DNA from: Anniella stebbinsi
Taxonomy: Eukaryota; Chordata; Lepidosauria; Squamata; Anniellidae
DNA: 64,000 nt
Assembly (NCBI GenBank): GCA_029215795.1
Contig: JARDYH010000003.1
Location: forward strand, 100,658,609 to 100,722,608
Direction of reading: 5' to 3'
Part shown: positions 34,895 to 45,834 of the stretch, piece by piece
Layout of the letters: each line of letters begins with the position of its first letter
Position numbering within the stretch: position 1 is the first letter of the stretch
Made by a program: the position numbers and the translations under genes
Notes under the pieces: generated by a model
The model's input: only the letters and a program-made list of their open reading frames with translations
What the model was told of the DNA's origin: nothing
Databases searched by the model: none

Positions 34895-35150
34895 ATCTAT
34901 ATTATCAGATGTTCTTGTCCTAAATTGTATGCAGGCCAAACCTCCAGACCACTTACAATCAGGATCATTGAGCATAAGAGTAAAATACATACTCAACATA
35001 GGGAAGCCCCATTGACTGCCCATTTCCAGCAATTCAATCATTCACCTGACTCTTTAATTTTTTTTGCATTGGAACTTATATATTAAACATGTTGTCTGAA
35101 ATACTAAGAGAAAGGCTTTCTGGATACACAGATTAAATTCATTGGCCCCA

Positions 35151-36114
35151 GGGGGTTACCTATCGCCTTTCTTATCATTTATTTCCTTCAAACTTCTTCA
35201 TGTAATTTTGATCATTGCATATGTGCATGTTGCAATTATGCAACCTTGTATGATACGTTAAAGGGTTATATTATTGGCAAATTTACCTTTTGTAAAATCG
35301 TATTGTGTGTAAACCTGTATCATGTGTTATATGGATATAGCTTAACTGCACCTTTAATAGGATAGGCTTTCTACCTAGCTTGTTACACTGTTGCAGCTGT
35401 TCTTATCATAGACAACTTTGTCTCTAGCATCTTTCACAGTCAAGCCACAATACGCCTCCTACACGTTCAACATTGATTTGACCAGGAAAGCACTAGGTGG
35501 GTTATGAGCTCTCACAGGCAAGTACTCTACAATTTTAACTTTTTATTATTATGTTGGCTAAGCAAAGCCTACATTTGTTCTCATTGTCTGAATATTTTAG
35601 GATGTGAGAAATAATGTCAGCAGAGGAATAACTGAGCCACTGTGAGCTAACCCAAGGAGCTCCTGTAAGAGCTCCTTAGTAAACATGATGTTAACTCAGT
35701 AATTTATTTATACTTTCCTGAGGAGCATTTATCCTCCCTCATTGTTTATCTTATAGCTATGGTGCGAGACAAAAATAGAGTGTGGCCAAATGACCAACAC
35801 TTTCCAGAGTCTCCAGTGCCTATTTTCTTTCTGAAATAATTGAGTGAATAACATTTCACACATTTTGTAGTTATTGATTATTATTGTTGTTTTTTCTCAA
35901 GAATTATTTCTCAAGACTTAATTGTGTGAATATACACTAGTGTTATTACCTTTCATATACCACCATCACAGTGTCTCAGACAATTTAGAAATAATTAACT
36001 GGAACCAATGCTGTATGCTGGATTCTGTATTTTGAATTCTGTATATTATATATTGAATTCTGAAGCCCATTGGGCGAGTTATTTATATGCGTGACTTAAA
36101 CATATAAATAATGT
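35151..36114. other. No feature seen
   Basis: AT-rich DNA without recognisable gene or repeat. Confidence 0.35.
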
Positions 36115-36730
36115 GTATAGTAAAAAACAGAGGAAAGAAATGGTGGTTAACTACTTAACGACGATGGCACATTGATAACAGATGACAAAGAAAAGGCTGA
36201 AGTGCTCAATTCCTACTTTGGCTCAGTCTTCTCCCAAAAGCAGGTCTATGACCCTCCCCCCCCAGCAAAAATGAAGTACAAGCTTGAGATTGATAAAGAA
36301 ATGGTCAAGGAACACCTAATTTCTTTGAACAGGTTCAAATCTCCAGGGCCCCATCAACTGCAGCCTGGAGTAATAAAGGAGCTGGCAGAAGAACTCTTAG
36401 AACCACTGTCTATTATCTTTCCGAAATCATGGAAGATGGGTGAAGTGCTGAATGACTGGAGGAGGGCCAATGTTGTCCCTGTCTTCAAAAAGGGCAAAAA
36501 GGAGGAACCTGGGAACTACAGACCAGTTAGTCTGACATCAATTCCTGGGAAATTTTTGGAGCAGATTATAAAAAAGTCAATCTGTAAGCATCCTGAAAAC
36601 AATGCAGTTATTACTAGAAGCCAGCATGGATTTGTCAAGAACAAATTCTGCCAGATTAATTTGATTTCATTTTTTCATCAGGTAACCTCTCTTGTGGACT
36701 GTGGGAATGCTGTGGGGGAAGAGAAATGAA
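36115..36730 (+). mobile_element. CR1 LINE fragment, RT fingers
   Basis: A single open stretch (36172-36729) encodes EKAEVLNSYFGSVFSQ, KEHLISLNRFKSPGP, DWRRANVVPVFKKG and NYRPVSLTSIPGKFLEQII, ending at ITRSQHGFVKNK...FFHQVTSLVD. The copy is cut before motif A. It retains the blocks deleted in the 24-27 kb copy. Confidence 0.88.
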
Positions 36731-37017
36731 TTCAAGGAACGTTTATACAGCTTGGAGAGGAACACATCACATGACAAAGTATAAGACGTTAAAAAAAATA
36801 CACAAGAATTGGTTTTCTGTTCTTAAATGGTGTGTTAAAAAATTCATCATCACCATTTTGGAGCTCAGAAACTTGTAAGGAAGGTACATCTCTGATCTGA
36901 AAACCTACTCTACAAAATGTTCCAGTGACTCATTTAGAAGAAAATTCCGCTCTGCACATGTTCAAAGGCAATTTATTTCCATGGTTTGCATATTACAGAA
37001 GTTGGCCCTGACACAGA
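36731..37017. other. No feature seen
   Basis: Unrecognised DNA between the CR1 fragment and the palindrome cluster. Confidence 0.3.
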
Positions 37018-37140
37018 AAATGATTGCAGCAGTATACATGATTGCAGCAGTATACATGACACAGAAAATGATTGCAGCAGTCTGGAGTATACATGCACCA
37101 CTGTATACTCCAGACTCTGGAGTATACAGTGGTGCATGTC
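37018..37140. repeat. Direct repeats and perfect 49-bp palindrome
   Basis: GAAAATGATTGCAGCAG and GTATACATGA repeat in tandem from 37018 to 37080. They are followed at 37091-37139 by two perfectly complementary 24-bp arms (left ACATGCACCACTGTATACTC..., right ending GGTGCATGT) separated by one C. A partial copy of the right arm, TCTGGAGTATACATG, precedes the palindrome. Confidence 0.9.
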
Positions 37141-37215
37141 ATCGCGCTAGTGCATAGTACCCCTTACCAGCTTCAGCTCATTCAGAGCTCTACATTTCCT
37201 GACAACTGTCACTAA

Positions 37216-37400
37216 AAATTAACAGAGGTGGTCTAGTAGATGTTATATACTCAGATGTCCAAAAGCTTTCGACAAAGTCTCTCAACAAAACTTCTGGAGT
37301 AGAGGTCCCTCAACGAAGATTCCTGAGTATAGGATAAGAGGATGGATTCTCTTGTAGACTGGTACCTGGTTAAAGATCAGAAAAGGAGTAAACAGGGCCT
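37216..37400 (+). mobile_element. LINE RT motif-A fragment (CR1-like)
   Basis: VDVIYSD followed by frameshifted KAF-like and WxxDW-like blocks resembles the CR1 RT palm. It is too decayed to assign to the same insertion as 36115-36730. Confidence 0.45.
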
Positions 37401-37696
37401 TTGTGCTGTATTTCAGTTTTTGAAAAGGTGATATGAAGCCCAGATCCTTCTGCCCTCCTGACCTGTGCATTCCATCCATACCCCTCCCAAATTTCTGATG
37501 GCCCTGCTGCCTGTTACTTTAAAGATACAGCTAGGTTTGTTTTTTTAAAATCAAAACTAAGCTCATGGGGTGTCATATGGATGATCCAAAAATGGTGGGA
37601 AGGAGGGCTTTAACCCATTGTCCTATGCCTTCAATTTTCATTAAACTGGATCCTTTTTCTAACAATGTAAACTCGAGGCCTGGGGATCTTGATCCA

Positions 37697-37792
37697 CAAA
37701 AACATAAGAAGAACCATATTGGATCAGACCAAGGGTCCATCTAGTCCAGCACTCTGTTCACACAGTGGCTTACCATCTGTGACCAGCAATAC
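37697..37792 (-). repeat. Common squamate interspersed repeat, antisense fragment
   Basis: AACATAAGAAGAACCATATTG, TCAGACCAAGGGTCCATC and CTAGTCCAGCACTC are the reverse complement of the sequence at 58480-58998. Confidence 0.7.
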
Positions 37793-38472
37793 TACAAGCG
37801 ATAAGGATCTTGGAATTGTTGTAGACCACAAACTGAACGTGAGCCAACAGTGTGATGTGGCTGCACAAAAAGCAAATGCTATTTTGGGCTACATTAATAG
37901 TATAGCTTCCAAATCGTGTGAGGTACTGGTTCCCCTCTATTCGACACTGGTTAGGCCTCATTTTGAATATGGCATCCAGTTCTGGGCACCACACTTCAAG
38001 AAGGATGCAGACAAGCTGGAGTGTGTTCAGAGGAGGGCATCGAGGATGGTCAGGGGACTGGAAACAAAGCCCTATGAGGAGAGACTGAAAGAACTTGGCA
38101 TGCTTAGCCTGGAGAAGAGAGGATTGAGGGGAGACATGACAGCACTCTTCAAATACTTGAAAGGTTGCTACATAGAGCCGGCCCAGGATCTCTTCTCAAT
38201 CATCCCAGAGTACAGGACACGGAATAATGGGCTCAAGTTACAGGAAGCCAGATTCCGTCTGGGCATCAGGAAAGACTTCCTGACTGTTAGAGCAGAACGA
38301 CAATGGAACCAATTACCTAGGGAGGTCGTGGACTCTCCCACATTAGAGGCCTTCAAGAGGCAGCTGGACAACCATCTGTCAGGTATGCTTTAAGGTGGAT
38401 TCCTGCATTGAGCAGGGAGTTGGACTAGATGGCCTTATAGGCCCCTTCCAACTCTACCATTCTATGATTCTA
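37793..38472 (+). mobile_element. CR1 LINE 3' fragment, nearly intact coding end
   Basis: The frame 37689-38393 encodes the full CR1 C-terminal region from SDKDLGIVVDHKLNVSQQCD through LVRPHFEYGIQFWAPHFKKD to [16 protein letters not shown]. It is followed by a short 3' UTR ending CCATTCTATGATTCTAAG, a CR1-type 3' terminus. 5'-truncated; no stop inside, so young. Confidence 0.9.
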
Positions 38473-38689
38473 AGATGTCTTAAGAATCATACAGCGAATA
38501 CTGGACAGGAGAATACAAAAACATCCTCCTACTAATTTCCTTCTTGCTCTTTCAGATGTAGCTCTGACAAAGAATTATTGCAAATTCAATTATAGCATTT
38601 ATTGGCAGACTAAATGGCCCTAGAAATAGTGGAGACTGAATTTGAGAAAGAACTTATGTCCCTGAGGGGCCATTTGCTGAACTTCTCTT

Positions 38690-39770
38690 GGTGTGGCTGA
38701 GATTTAATGAAGAGGAGATGAGAAGGATCTATATGCAATTATCACTTGGGTCAACTCAAAAGATGTAAACATCAAATTTGACATCCATTATAACAACCTG
38801 GAGATCAACTTTTTAGATTTAAAAGTGAGAAAAAAGGGGCAACAGCCCAAGACCTCTGTTTATAAAAAGCCTACAGATGTTGGTGCTTATTTGAAATTCA
38901 GGAGCTCCTACCCCTATTAACTTAGGGAAAATCTCCCATATGGGCAGTTTTTAAGACTCAGACATAACTGCTCTAATGACATGGATTTCAGACAGGACTC
39001 TCTTGCACCGTCAAAACAACTGAGGAACAGGGATTATGCATCAAGAGTGATCCACCAGAATTTTAACAGGGCTAACAATAAAACACAAGCTGAACTTCTG
39101 AGAGAACAGAAAAAACACTCTCAAATTGGATCAACTGCAATTTAACATTCAATTATGTCACTAACCATCTACAACGGAGCATAAGAAAACACTGCCATGT
39201 CCTACAACACATTCAAGGCTGTCAGGACAGGCCTGTGGTTTCTTTCAGAAGAGCCAGAAATATCCAAGATATGCTGGTCAGGAGTGATTTCAGTGAGCGT
39301 AAGGAATGCCTACCTAACATTTTAGCAGGTGCGAGCTTACCCAGAGGACATCACCTGTGTGGACATTGTAGCTTTGGTAAATATACATCCAGAACCACCA
39401 CATTCAAAAATCCATCCAATAATGTAAATTACACCTTAAGACATTTCTCCACTTGCAGCGGTGTTTATTTACGCCATCCAATGTAAGTGTCCAAATATTT
39501 ATGTGGGAAAAACCATCAGACCCCTTAAACAACAAATAGGGGAACACCTGTTTATATCAAAAACAATAGATCAGGAGCTTCACTCGTATCCCACTTGGGG
39601 GAAAGAAACATCTTGTAACAGATTTTAAGTTTTGGACACTGGAAAAACGTAACTACAAGGATGAGAAGCAGCTGCTGAAAAAAGAAATGGAGTGGATTTT
39701 GAAATTAAGGGCACTGTCTCCACAGGGGCTAAATGAGGAACTGGAATTCTTACCACTCCTATAATTACCC
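38690..39770 (+). mobile_element. Penelope-like element, second copy, RT thumb to GIY-YIG
   Basis: WVNSKDVNIKFDIHYN and EINFLDLKVRKKG (about 38740-38840), YKKPTD (38860-38880), RLRHNCSNDMDF-like (38960), VSFRRARNIQDMLVRS (39235-39290), CGHCSFGKY, and CKCPNIYVGKTIRPLKQQI (39483-39540) for the GIY-YIG core. It ends KKEMEWILKLRALSPQGLNEEL (39680-39745). Several frameshifts. It is only distantly similar to the copy at 33-35 kb, so it is probably another family. Confidence 0.85.
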
Positions 39771-41269
39771 TGTACTTTTGAGACATTCCCTGGTGCTTGT
39801 AGCTCTGTCCAGATATGAAAAGACTTTGAGGGTATTGCCCTGTAAGAAACTCAGAAAAAAACTTGTCAAATAGTATATAAAACACATTGCCTTCAATACA
39901 TCCCATCTAGTCACCATCACAAGACAATTTGTTGTCAATAATTTCTGCAGACTTTATAACAAGTAAGTATGTAATATTTTAACTGCTTTGTATTATTAAA
40001 TATATGCACAGGCCTCATCTACAATATGATGATGTTTTTTGGGAGGATGAAACTCATTTTCCCCTTTCATTAGCATCCCCCAATCACCCTAACCCCAACA
40101 ACAACCTCCAGAGTTCTTCACACTTGCTTGTTCGCTCAGATGGCTTTACCTCAGCCTCTTGTCACCAGGCCCAGTTTCTCCTCCGGCTGCAGTTTATCCA
40201 CGGTGGCCACTTTTTGGGGCCCTTCCTCTCCAAGCCGGGCTGCACTCAGGGCTTCAGGGTAGGCCTAGCATGGGTCTAAACGGGGTTGGGGAAAATGTGC
40301 TGTTGCTGCTGTGTGAACAAAGGCAGCATGAGGATGGGGCTCCTCCTCAGTGGATGCACCTCTCTCCGGCCAAGCCCCATGTTACCCCAGGCTGACCTCA
40401 GTGGCAGGAAAACCCACATGGGCCTCACCGTGGCCACCATGTTGTCTATGGGAGGTGGCAGTGACAGTGATGGGAATATGAAGGGTTTCACGAAATTTCT
40501 GTTACCAGAGGAATAAGAGACTGTTTGGTGTGGAAACAAGAAACAGTGTTTTGCTATTAATCCTCGAGCTTTGAACTTTTTAGCACTTCCAACATTTTCT
40601 GCATGTCTACACTGCTCAAGGTTCAATTTAATAAAAGTAATGAGCAAAATTGGTCCGGTTGATCTCTAGTGATAAGACTTACACTACTGTGTTCTTAATA
40701 TAGTCCCAAGACAAATAGAGAGTGTGCCTTCATGTTCCCTGCCCCCTGCCATCAAAGCATTGAGGCTGAACATCTGGAGAGCCTGGGTCTACTTCACACG
40801 TAAGCTCCCCACATGATTTAGAACACTGGTGGTGCAGACCCTAAAAGGAGCACCCACTGAGTCACAATGGATAAAAATACTATCAGGGCATAGTGGGAAT
40901 ATGTATTCTATGTATTAAATTGGTGGGAATAATGTGTTACGCTTTTGACACCAGAGTTAATATGCCTCCATGTCCTTTACTATTGGATTGGCATTTTTAT
41001 ACTTCCTCTTGTCTGGGCCTTTTCAACCCAGATCTCAATCATGTATGGAGTTTAAGTACCCTCCAATAATGATTTCCCCTTGTCTAAATTCATTTAATCT
41101 CTCAAGCACATGCATTTAAAAAGTTCATTTGATTTTTGTTTGGGCTATAAATTGATCCAGTAGTAATTTCCCTATCCTCCACTGTATCTGTGATGAAAAT
41201 AAACCTCTCCATAGGCTCTTTTAATAAATTTTCCCTTTACATATTAAAGCATTTATCAAATATAATTCA
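39771..41269. other. No feature seen
   Basis: Contains a GC-richer stretch (40140-40460) with overlapping short frames on both strands; no family recognised. Confidence 0.35.
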
Positions 41270-41299
41270 TGCACACACACACACACACACACAGAGAGA

Positions 41300-41340
<41 letters not shown>
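41270..41340 (+). repeat. (CA)n(GA)n compound microsatellite
   Basis: CA run to about 41293 followed by GA run to 41340. Confidence 0.9.
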
Positions 41341-41344
<4 letters not shown>

Positions 41345-41589
41345 GGGGACTGCATGGCATTAACCTATCTATGTATCATTCAACATTTTTTTTCTTTTTA
41401 TGGTGGTTGTCTCATGGAGCAGTATAAACTCTGCCCCCCCCATTACATTCAAGACTATTCGCTTCTTGATTGGTGTACCTAGTCCTACACTAAAATACAT
41501 GATTCATGGTGTAGTGGTTAGAACATGCAATGTGGAATGGTACCCTCTGTTACATGATAGCTTCACTTGCATAGACTCCTTTGATCTTT

Positions 41590-41690
41590 GATGTTTTAAT
41601 GATGTGTTTCTCTTGTTTTAAAATTTTAAACTTGTTATGCTTGTATTTGCATTGTGTTCCCCGCCTCGATCTGTAGGGAGAGGCGGGTTA

Positions 41691-41733
<43 letters not shown>
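41590..41733 (+). mobile_element. L2-type 3' end with (TTA)n tail
   Basis: GTTCCCCGCCTCGATCTGTAG then GGGAGAGGCGGG, a GCCTC/GAGGC hairpin, and TTATTATTA to 41731. Same family as 8165-8320 and the element at the right edge. Confidence 0.75.
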
Positions 41734-42435
41734 CAGTGAACAGACAAATCAAGAACTTACACTATTCTTCCACTGACAGCCTTCCAGCTCTAAGGTACTG
41801 GAATCAGCCTCAGCATAGGATACAATAATATATGCATATTGCTTAAATAATGTGTCCATTATTTCATATAGCCTTGGATGATAGCCCTATGTTAATGGTG
41901 AGTTGGCTGAATTGCATTCTGCCGGTGTAATCAGAAATGAGGGACAGCTTATACTGTTGAAACGACTCAACAGACTGACCTGAAACTTGGCATTGTAGGA
42001 AAGGTGGATTTGGGGATAGGCCGTGCCAATTTTGAAGTAGAAAAGGCAAGAAATTGCTTATTTATTGGATTTTAAAATTTGATGAGCACCCACCAGCCGT
42101 TTGGCAGATACTGTCTGGTTCCCCCACCCCACCTATAGACTTACATGGTTTGAACTTTGTAGTAATATTTATCCATTTGTATAGCATCTTAGGGAGAAGA
42201 TGTAGTATGTGCTGTGTCCCAGAAGAAATATAAGGTATTTTTAGGTTTTTCACCCCATTTAAGCTTATGGACTTTCATAAGCTCATATTTGGAGCATGGG
42301 AGGGGGAATGGAACGTGCATGGTGTCCTCTAAGGGAATGGCAGCATCCAACACTTTTTGACCCTGATGAGCTACTGTGGGAAAATTCTGAGGGGACTGGA
42401 AAATAGGAGAGATCATAGGCATGCACAGCATATTT

Positions 42436-42786
42436 CATTAGGGTGTGCACCCAGGGAGCAGTGGGATGGGAAACTGCACTTTCTGGAAACTCTGGAAAGT
42501 GTGTAATTCCTCCAGGCATGCTAATGGCAGCTGCCATCAGAGTGCCCAGGGAATTACACACTTTCAGGAGACTCCAGAAAGTGCTTTCCTGTACTCCTTA
42601 AAGGTCCCAATTAGAGCATGAGGTGGGGTGGGAAAGCATGCTTTCTGAAGCCTACAGAAAGTGCATATTTCCCCCTGCCACACTAAAGGCGGCCACTATT
42701 AGCTTGGTGGGGGGAAATATGCACTTTCTGGTGACCCCAGAGACATTAGGATGTGCCTAGGCACAACTGGCACACCCTGTTTGCAC
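42436..42786. repeat. Unclassified repeat family B, copy 2
   Basis: Four blocks of CTTTCTGGAAAC / GGAAAGTG type in alternating orientation. AGGGTGTGCACCC lies at the left and GGCACACCCTG at the right, which may be terminal inverted repeats of a hAT-like element. Related to 18260-18720. Confidence 0.5.
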
Positions 42787-43973
42787 TCTTATGGGAGAGA
42801 TAGAGATTGTGAAAAATATTTCTGAGGAGACTGTGAGGAAAGAGAAGGAGACAGAGATTGTAAAGGAAGGTTCTGAAGAAACTGCAAAGCGGTAGAGATG
42901 AGACAGAAAAGGCTGAGGAAAGAGCGCAGCAGCAACAGAATTCTGCCCTTCCCCCAGTTACCAGTTAGTAGATGCTTGACAACCAACCATCAGTAATTGA
43001 GATCTACAATTACTTTGGTGTCATTGACTGCACAGCTAGAGACAGGTTTTATTTTAGGAACTTATGACTATTGGCAGTGGCAGCTGGTGGCCCATCTGAC
43101 TGGTGGGGATGGAGTGTGAGTCAGCAGAGGTGGAGCCAAGGGCATCATCGGAGGTGGAGCAGCCCATACCACAGAAAGGTGAAACTGAGACAAAAGAACT
43201 TTAAGATAATGAATGTAAAGTAGGGGGGAGCTATAGAAAAGCACTCCTTCAGACCCATATTCTCCAGCAACAAGTCCTGTTGCCCAGACAATCAAGTGAC
43301 TCAAAAGATCAGGAGTGCACACACACACCAGTCACACAGATACTCAAGCATTCTCAATCTCTTTAAAAACAGAAACACTAAATATGGTTGTTTGGATTAT
43401 TACATATCTTCTACACCTGTGATGGAAATTGTCACAAACATCAATGGACAAACTGAATAATTTTGAACTACTATTTTGTTCTGAAGTAGACAGGCCAGAG
43501 TATCTCAAAGTTTTAAAATCTCTACCTATAAAGCGGAAAGTATGTGTGTGTCATGTATGTCCGGAAATCTTTACCCACTTCCAGATGAGTTAGAAACTTG
43601 ACACGGTGACACAGTGATAGATCTGGCTGTACAATGTACCAGAAAAATCTAAAAACATGAATTTTGGGGGTTTAAGTATTTTTAAATAATTTAATAAAAA
43701 CATAGGTTTACGCCTACAACTCCCAGCATGCCTTTGGCAGAACTCCCAGCATGCCTTGGGCAGGAGGCCAGACGTACTGGCCTTTGGTGGTCATTGTGAG
43801 TGCACAGGCAGGTGGCTGCTGCGTGTCTTTCACAACCCCGACTCCTAAGGTTGGTCTCGAGCAGTCAAACCAATTCCACATAAAAAGAAACAACACACAT
43901 AAATGGGCTGCATCCATTTGCGGTGCCTCCTCCCACCCTCGTGTGGTTTTAAAATGTAACTAGATACAACAGC

Positions 43974-44381
43974 ATGACTTTGAGGGGCCAAACATGCTCA
44001 AAGGCACTCTGTTCCGATATCGCTGTTTTCTCAGAATCTGGGGGAAGCAAGTGTGTAGCCTTTGCCCTTAAGAGGGAGGGAGGAAGGGGAGGCACTCTTC
44101 GCATGCCCAGGAACAGACCTGACAAAGGGAGGGAAGTGTCCGGCCCAGCCCCAGCCCTTCAGTACAGGCTCCTGATGTTGCACTTGGTGGGTGAGAAGCA
44201 CAGGCTAAGGCAGTCCCAGCAGGACTGGCCAGAGCTGGGTGCGTCCACTGATAGCTGCTTACCTTTCCTCATTGGCAATGCTACTCCTCAACACTCTATC
44301 GAGGAACAGCATAGGCAACAAGAAGCTGTCTCAGTGGATGCAGGCACCTGCGGGATGCCAAAGGCATGCTGGGAGGTGTAG
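43974..44381 (+). other. Open frame of 135 codons inside the Helitron, function unknown
   Basis: The frame reads MTLRGQTCSKALCS to GMPKACWEV. I recognise no domain. Its end overlaps the reverse SBS motif. Helitrons often capture host gene pieces, so this could be a captured exon or chance. Confidence 0.2.
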
Positions 44382-44846
44382 TACTGGCATGTAGAGTGGC
44401 TGTTTTAAAATAAAGTATGGGTGAGCAAACCCTGACCTCTCACTAACTGTCTTTGTTCTCCTACCTGACTTACCCCAACTGCCACTAACCGTGCCTACCA
44501 TTCCATTCTAGCCTCAGCTATATCAGTCAATCCTCCATTCACTCTTCTGTCTGAATGGTATAGTCAGGCTGTTACATAAAAATCATAAACTTTATTCAGA
44601 AATCCACAAGCAGGGTGCCACAACTAAGATGGTCTGCTCTCCAGTTGTCTTCCACCACACTTCAGACAGTGTTCAAAGATTAACACATTATTCAGGGACC
44701 TAGGCTTATGCCTACAACTCCCAGCATGCCTTGGGCTGGAGGAAAGAGTTCAGGTTTTGGCAGCCATTATCTGGTAGTGGCTCACCCTCCTTGGCCTGAA
44801 GGAAGAGTGCCTGTGGCACATGCCTTAGTTGCTAGGCCCCATCACG

Positions 44847-45166
44847 TAGGGTGACCAGATAAAATCCAGGTCAGGGCTCCTATAACTTTAACAGTTGTAA
44901 AGAAAAGGGAATTTCAGCCAGTGTCATTTGTATGCAATTAGTTCCTGGTGAAATTCCCTCTTCATCACAACTGTTAAAGTTGCAGGGGCCCTGCCTTCTT
45001 TTGTATATGGTCACTCTAGTATAGTGCCTGCACCTTTAACTGTTGTAATGAAGAGGGAATATCACCAGGAACTAATTGCATACAAATGACACTGGCTGAA
45101 ATTCCCTTTTCTCTACAACTGTTAAAGATACAGGAGCCCTGACCTGGATTTTATCTGGTCAGCCTA
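44847..45166. mobile_element. hAT-type MITE, double palindrome (320 bp)
   Basis: Ends TAGGGTGACCAGATAAAATC and GATTTTATCTGGTCAGCCTA. Duplication CCATCACG/CCATCAGG (7 of 8) at 44839-44846 and 45167-45174. The sequence is an inverted repeat of about 150-bp arms around GTATATGGTCACTCTAGTAT, and each arm is itself partly self-complementary around CTTTAACAGTTG. Same length and near-identical sequence as 62270-62589. Confidence 0.9.
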
Positions 45167-45834
45167 CCATCAGGAGCACTGATGGGCCCATTGCCAATGG
45201 CAACCAAGCAAACCATCACTCAGCAGCTCCCTTATGGCCTACCTATGGGCACTGATTGCACAGTGTAGTGTGGACTGGCTCAGTCAGACTTCACTTTCCA
45301 TGAGCTTCAGCAGCAGGACTCCCATTGGGCAAGTTGGGCACCACAGCAAAAGGCATGCCGGGAGTTGTAGTTTTTGTTTTCTGTGGGGACAAGGAAAATT
45401 ATGGCGACAGCTTCAAGGCAGCCCTGGCCATGCACTGAAGGTGAGAGAGAGCGATCGGGGGAGAGAAACTAATTTAATTTGTTCTAAAGTTACCTCACAG
45501 GCCTAAGACTGGCCTACCTTGGAAGGTTGTCATGAGGGTGAGAGAGGAAAAAAATGAATTTAATTTGTTTAAAGGTTAACTCAGGTCTAGCACCTGCCTG
45601 CTACTTTAAGATGATTACCTCGCAGACGTATATTTTAGGGGGCCCAAGCAACGCCAGGTAGAAACTTGAAATCTGGCATGCTGATAGGTCTGGCTGTACA
45701 AGGTACCAGAAAAATCTAAAAACATGAAATTTTGGATTTTAAGTATTTTTATGTCAGAGAAAAGGGCCAAGTCACCAGTGGAACCACCTGTTGTTTGTTC
45801 TTTGTTTGTTTTTTCTTGTGTACTAATATTCATG

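Larger units (their letters stand above)
32958..35150 (+). mobile_element. Penelope-like element, 5'-truncated, with two insertions
   Basis: RT motif A DSLYTSIPHEG (32965-33000), motif B QIKGVAM then a broken GSTAAPT (33130-33170), motif C YIDD at about 33242, and NIKFTCHKDF with IAFLDV (33320-33375). A linker with FHSTVNNKKY (about 34025) precedes a GIY-YIG endonuclease split as VIYI (34090-34102) and IIRCSCPKLYAGQTSRPL (34905-34960), ending IEHKS...HFQQFNHSPDSLIFFALE. RT joined to GIY-YIG is diagnostic of canonical Penelope-like elements. Stops and frameshifts (for example at 33152) show it is dead. Elements at 33692-33822 and 34103-34894 interrupt it. Confidence 0.9.
43713..45373. promoter_or_regulatory. 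Five ZNF143/THAP11 (SBS)-like motifs in the Helitron body
   Basis: CCTACAACTCCCAGCATGCC at 43713-43732 and again at 44711-44730. AACTCCCAGCATGCC at 43741-43755. Reverse-orientation GGCATGCTGGGAGGTGTAGT at 44363-44382 and GGCATGCCGGGAGTTGTAGT at 45352-45371. The motif ACTACAANTCCCAGCATGC is bound by ZNF143/THAP11 in vertebrate housekeeping promoters. The first and fourth lie in similar surroundings (internal duplication). Whether any is active here is unknown. Confidence 0.55.
43519..45660 (+). mobile_element. Non-autonomous Helitron, first unit
   Basis: The 5' end TCTCTACCTATAAAGCGGAA follows an A, as in Helitrons, and continues with TATGTCCGGAAATC and the TTAGAAACTTGACACGG block common at vertebrate Helitron 5' ends. 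Its right end, GGCCCAAGCAACGCCAGGTA (about 45641-45660), is the 3' hairpin without the final CTAG. It then runs straight into a second unit that begins inside the 5' region. No Rep/helicase is encoded. The body holds five ZNF143/THAP11-like motifs and a 320-bp hAT-type insertion. Confidence 0.75.
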
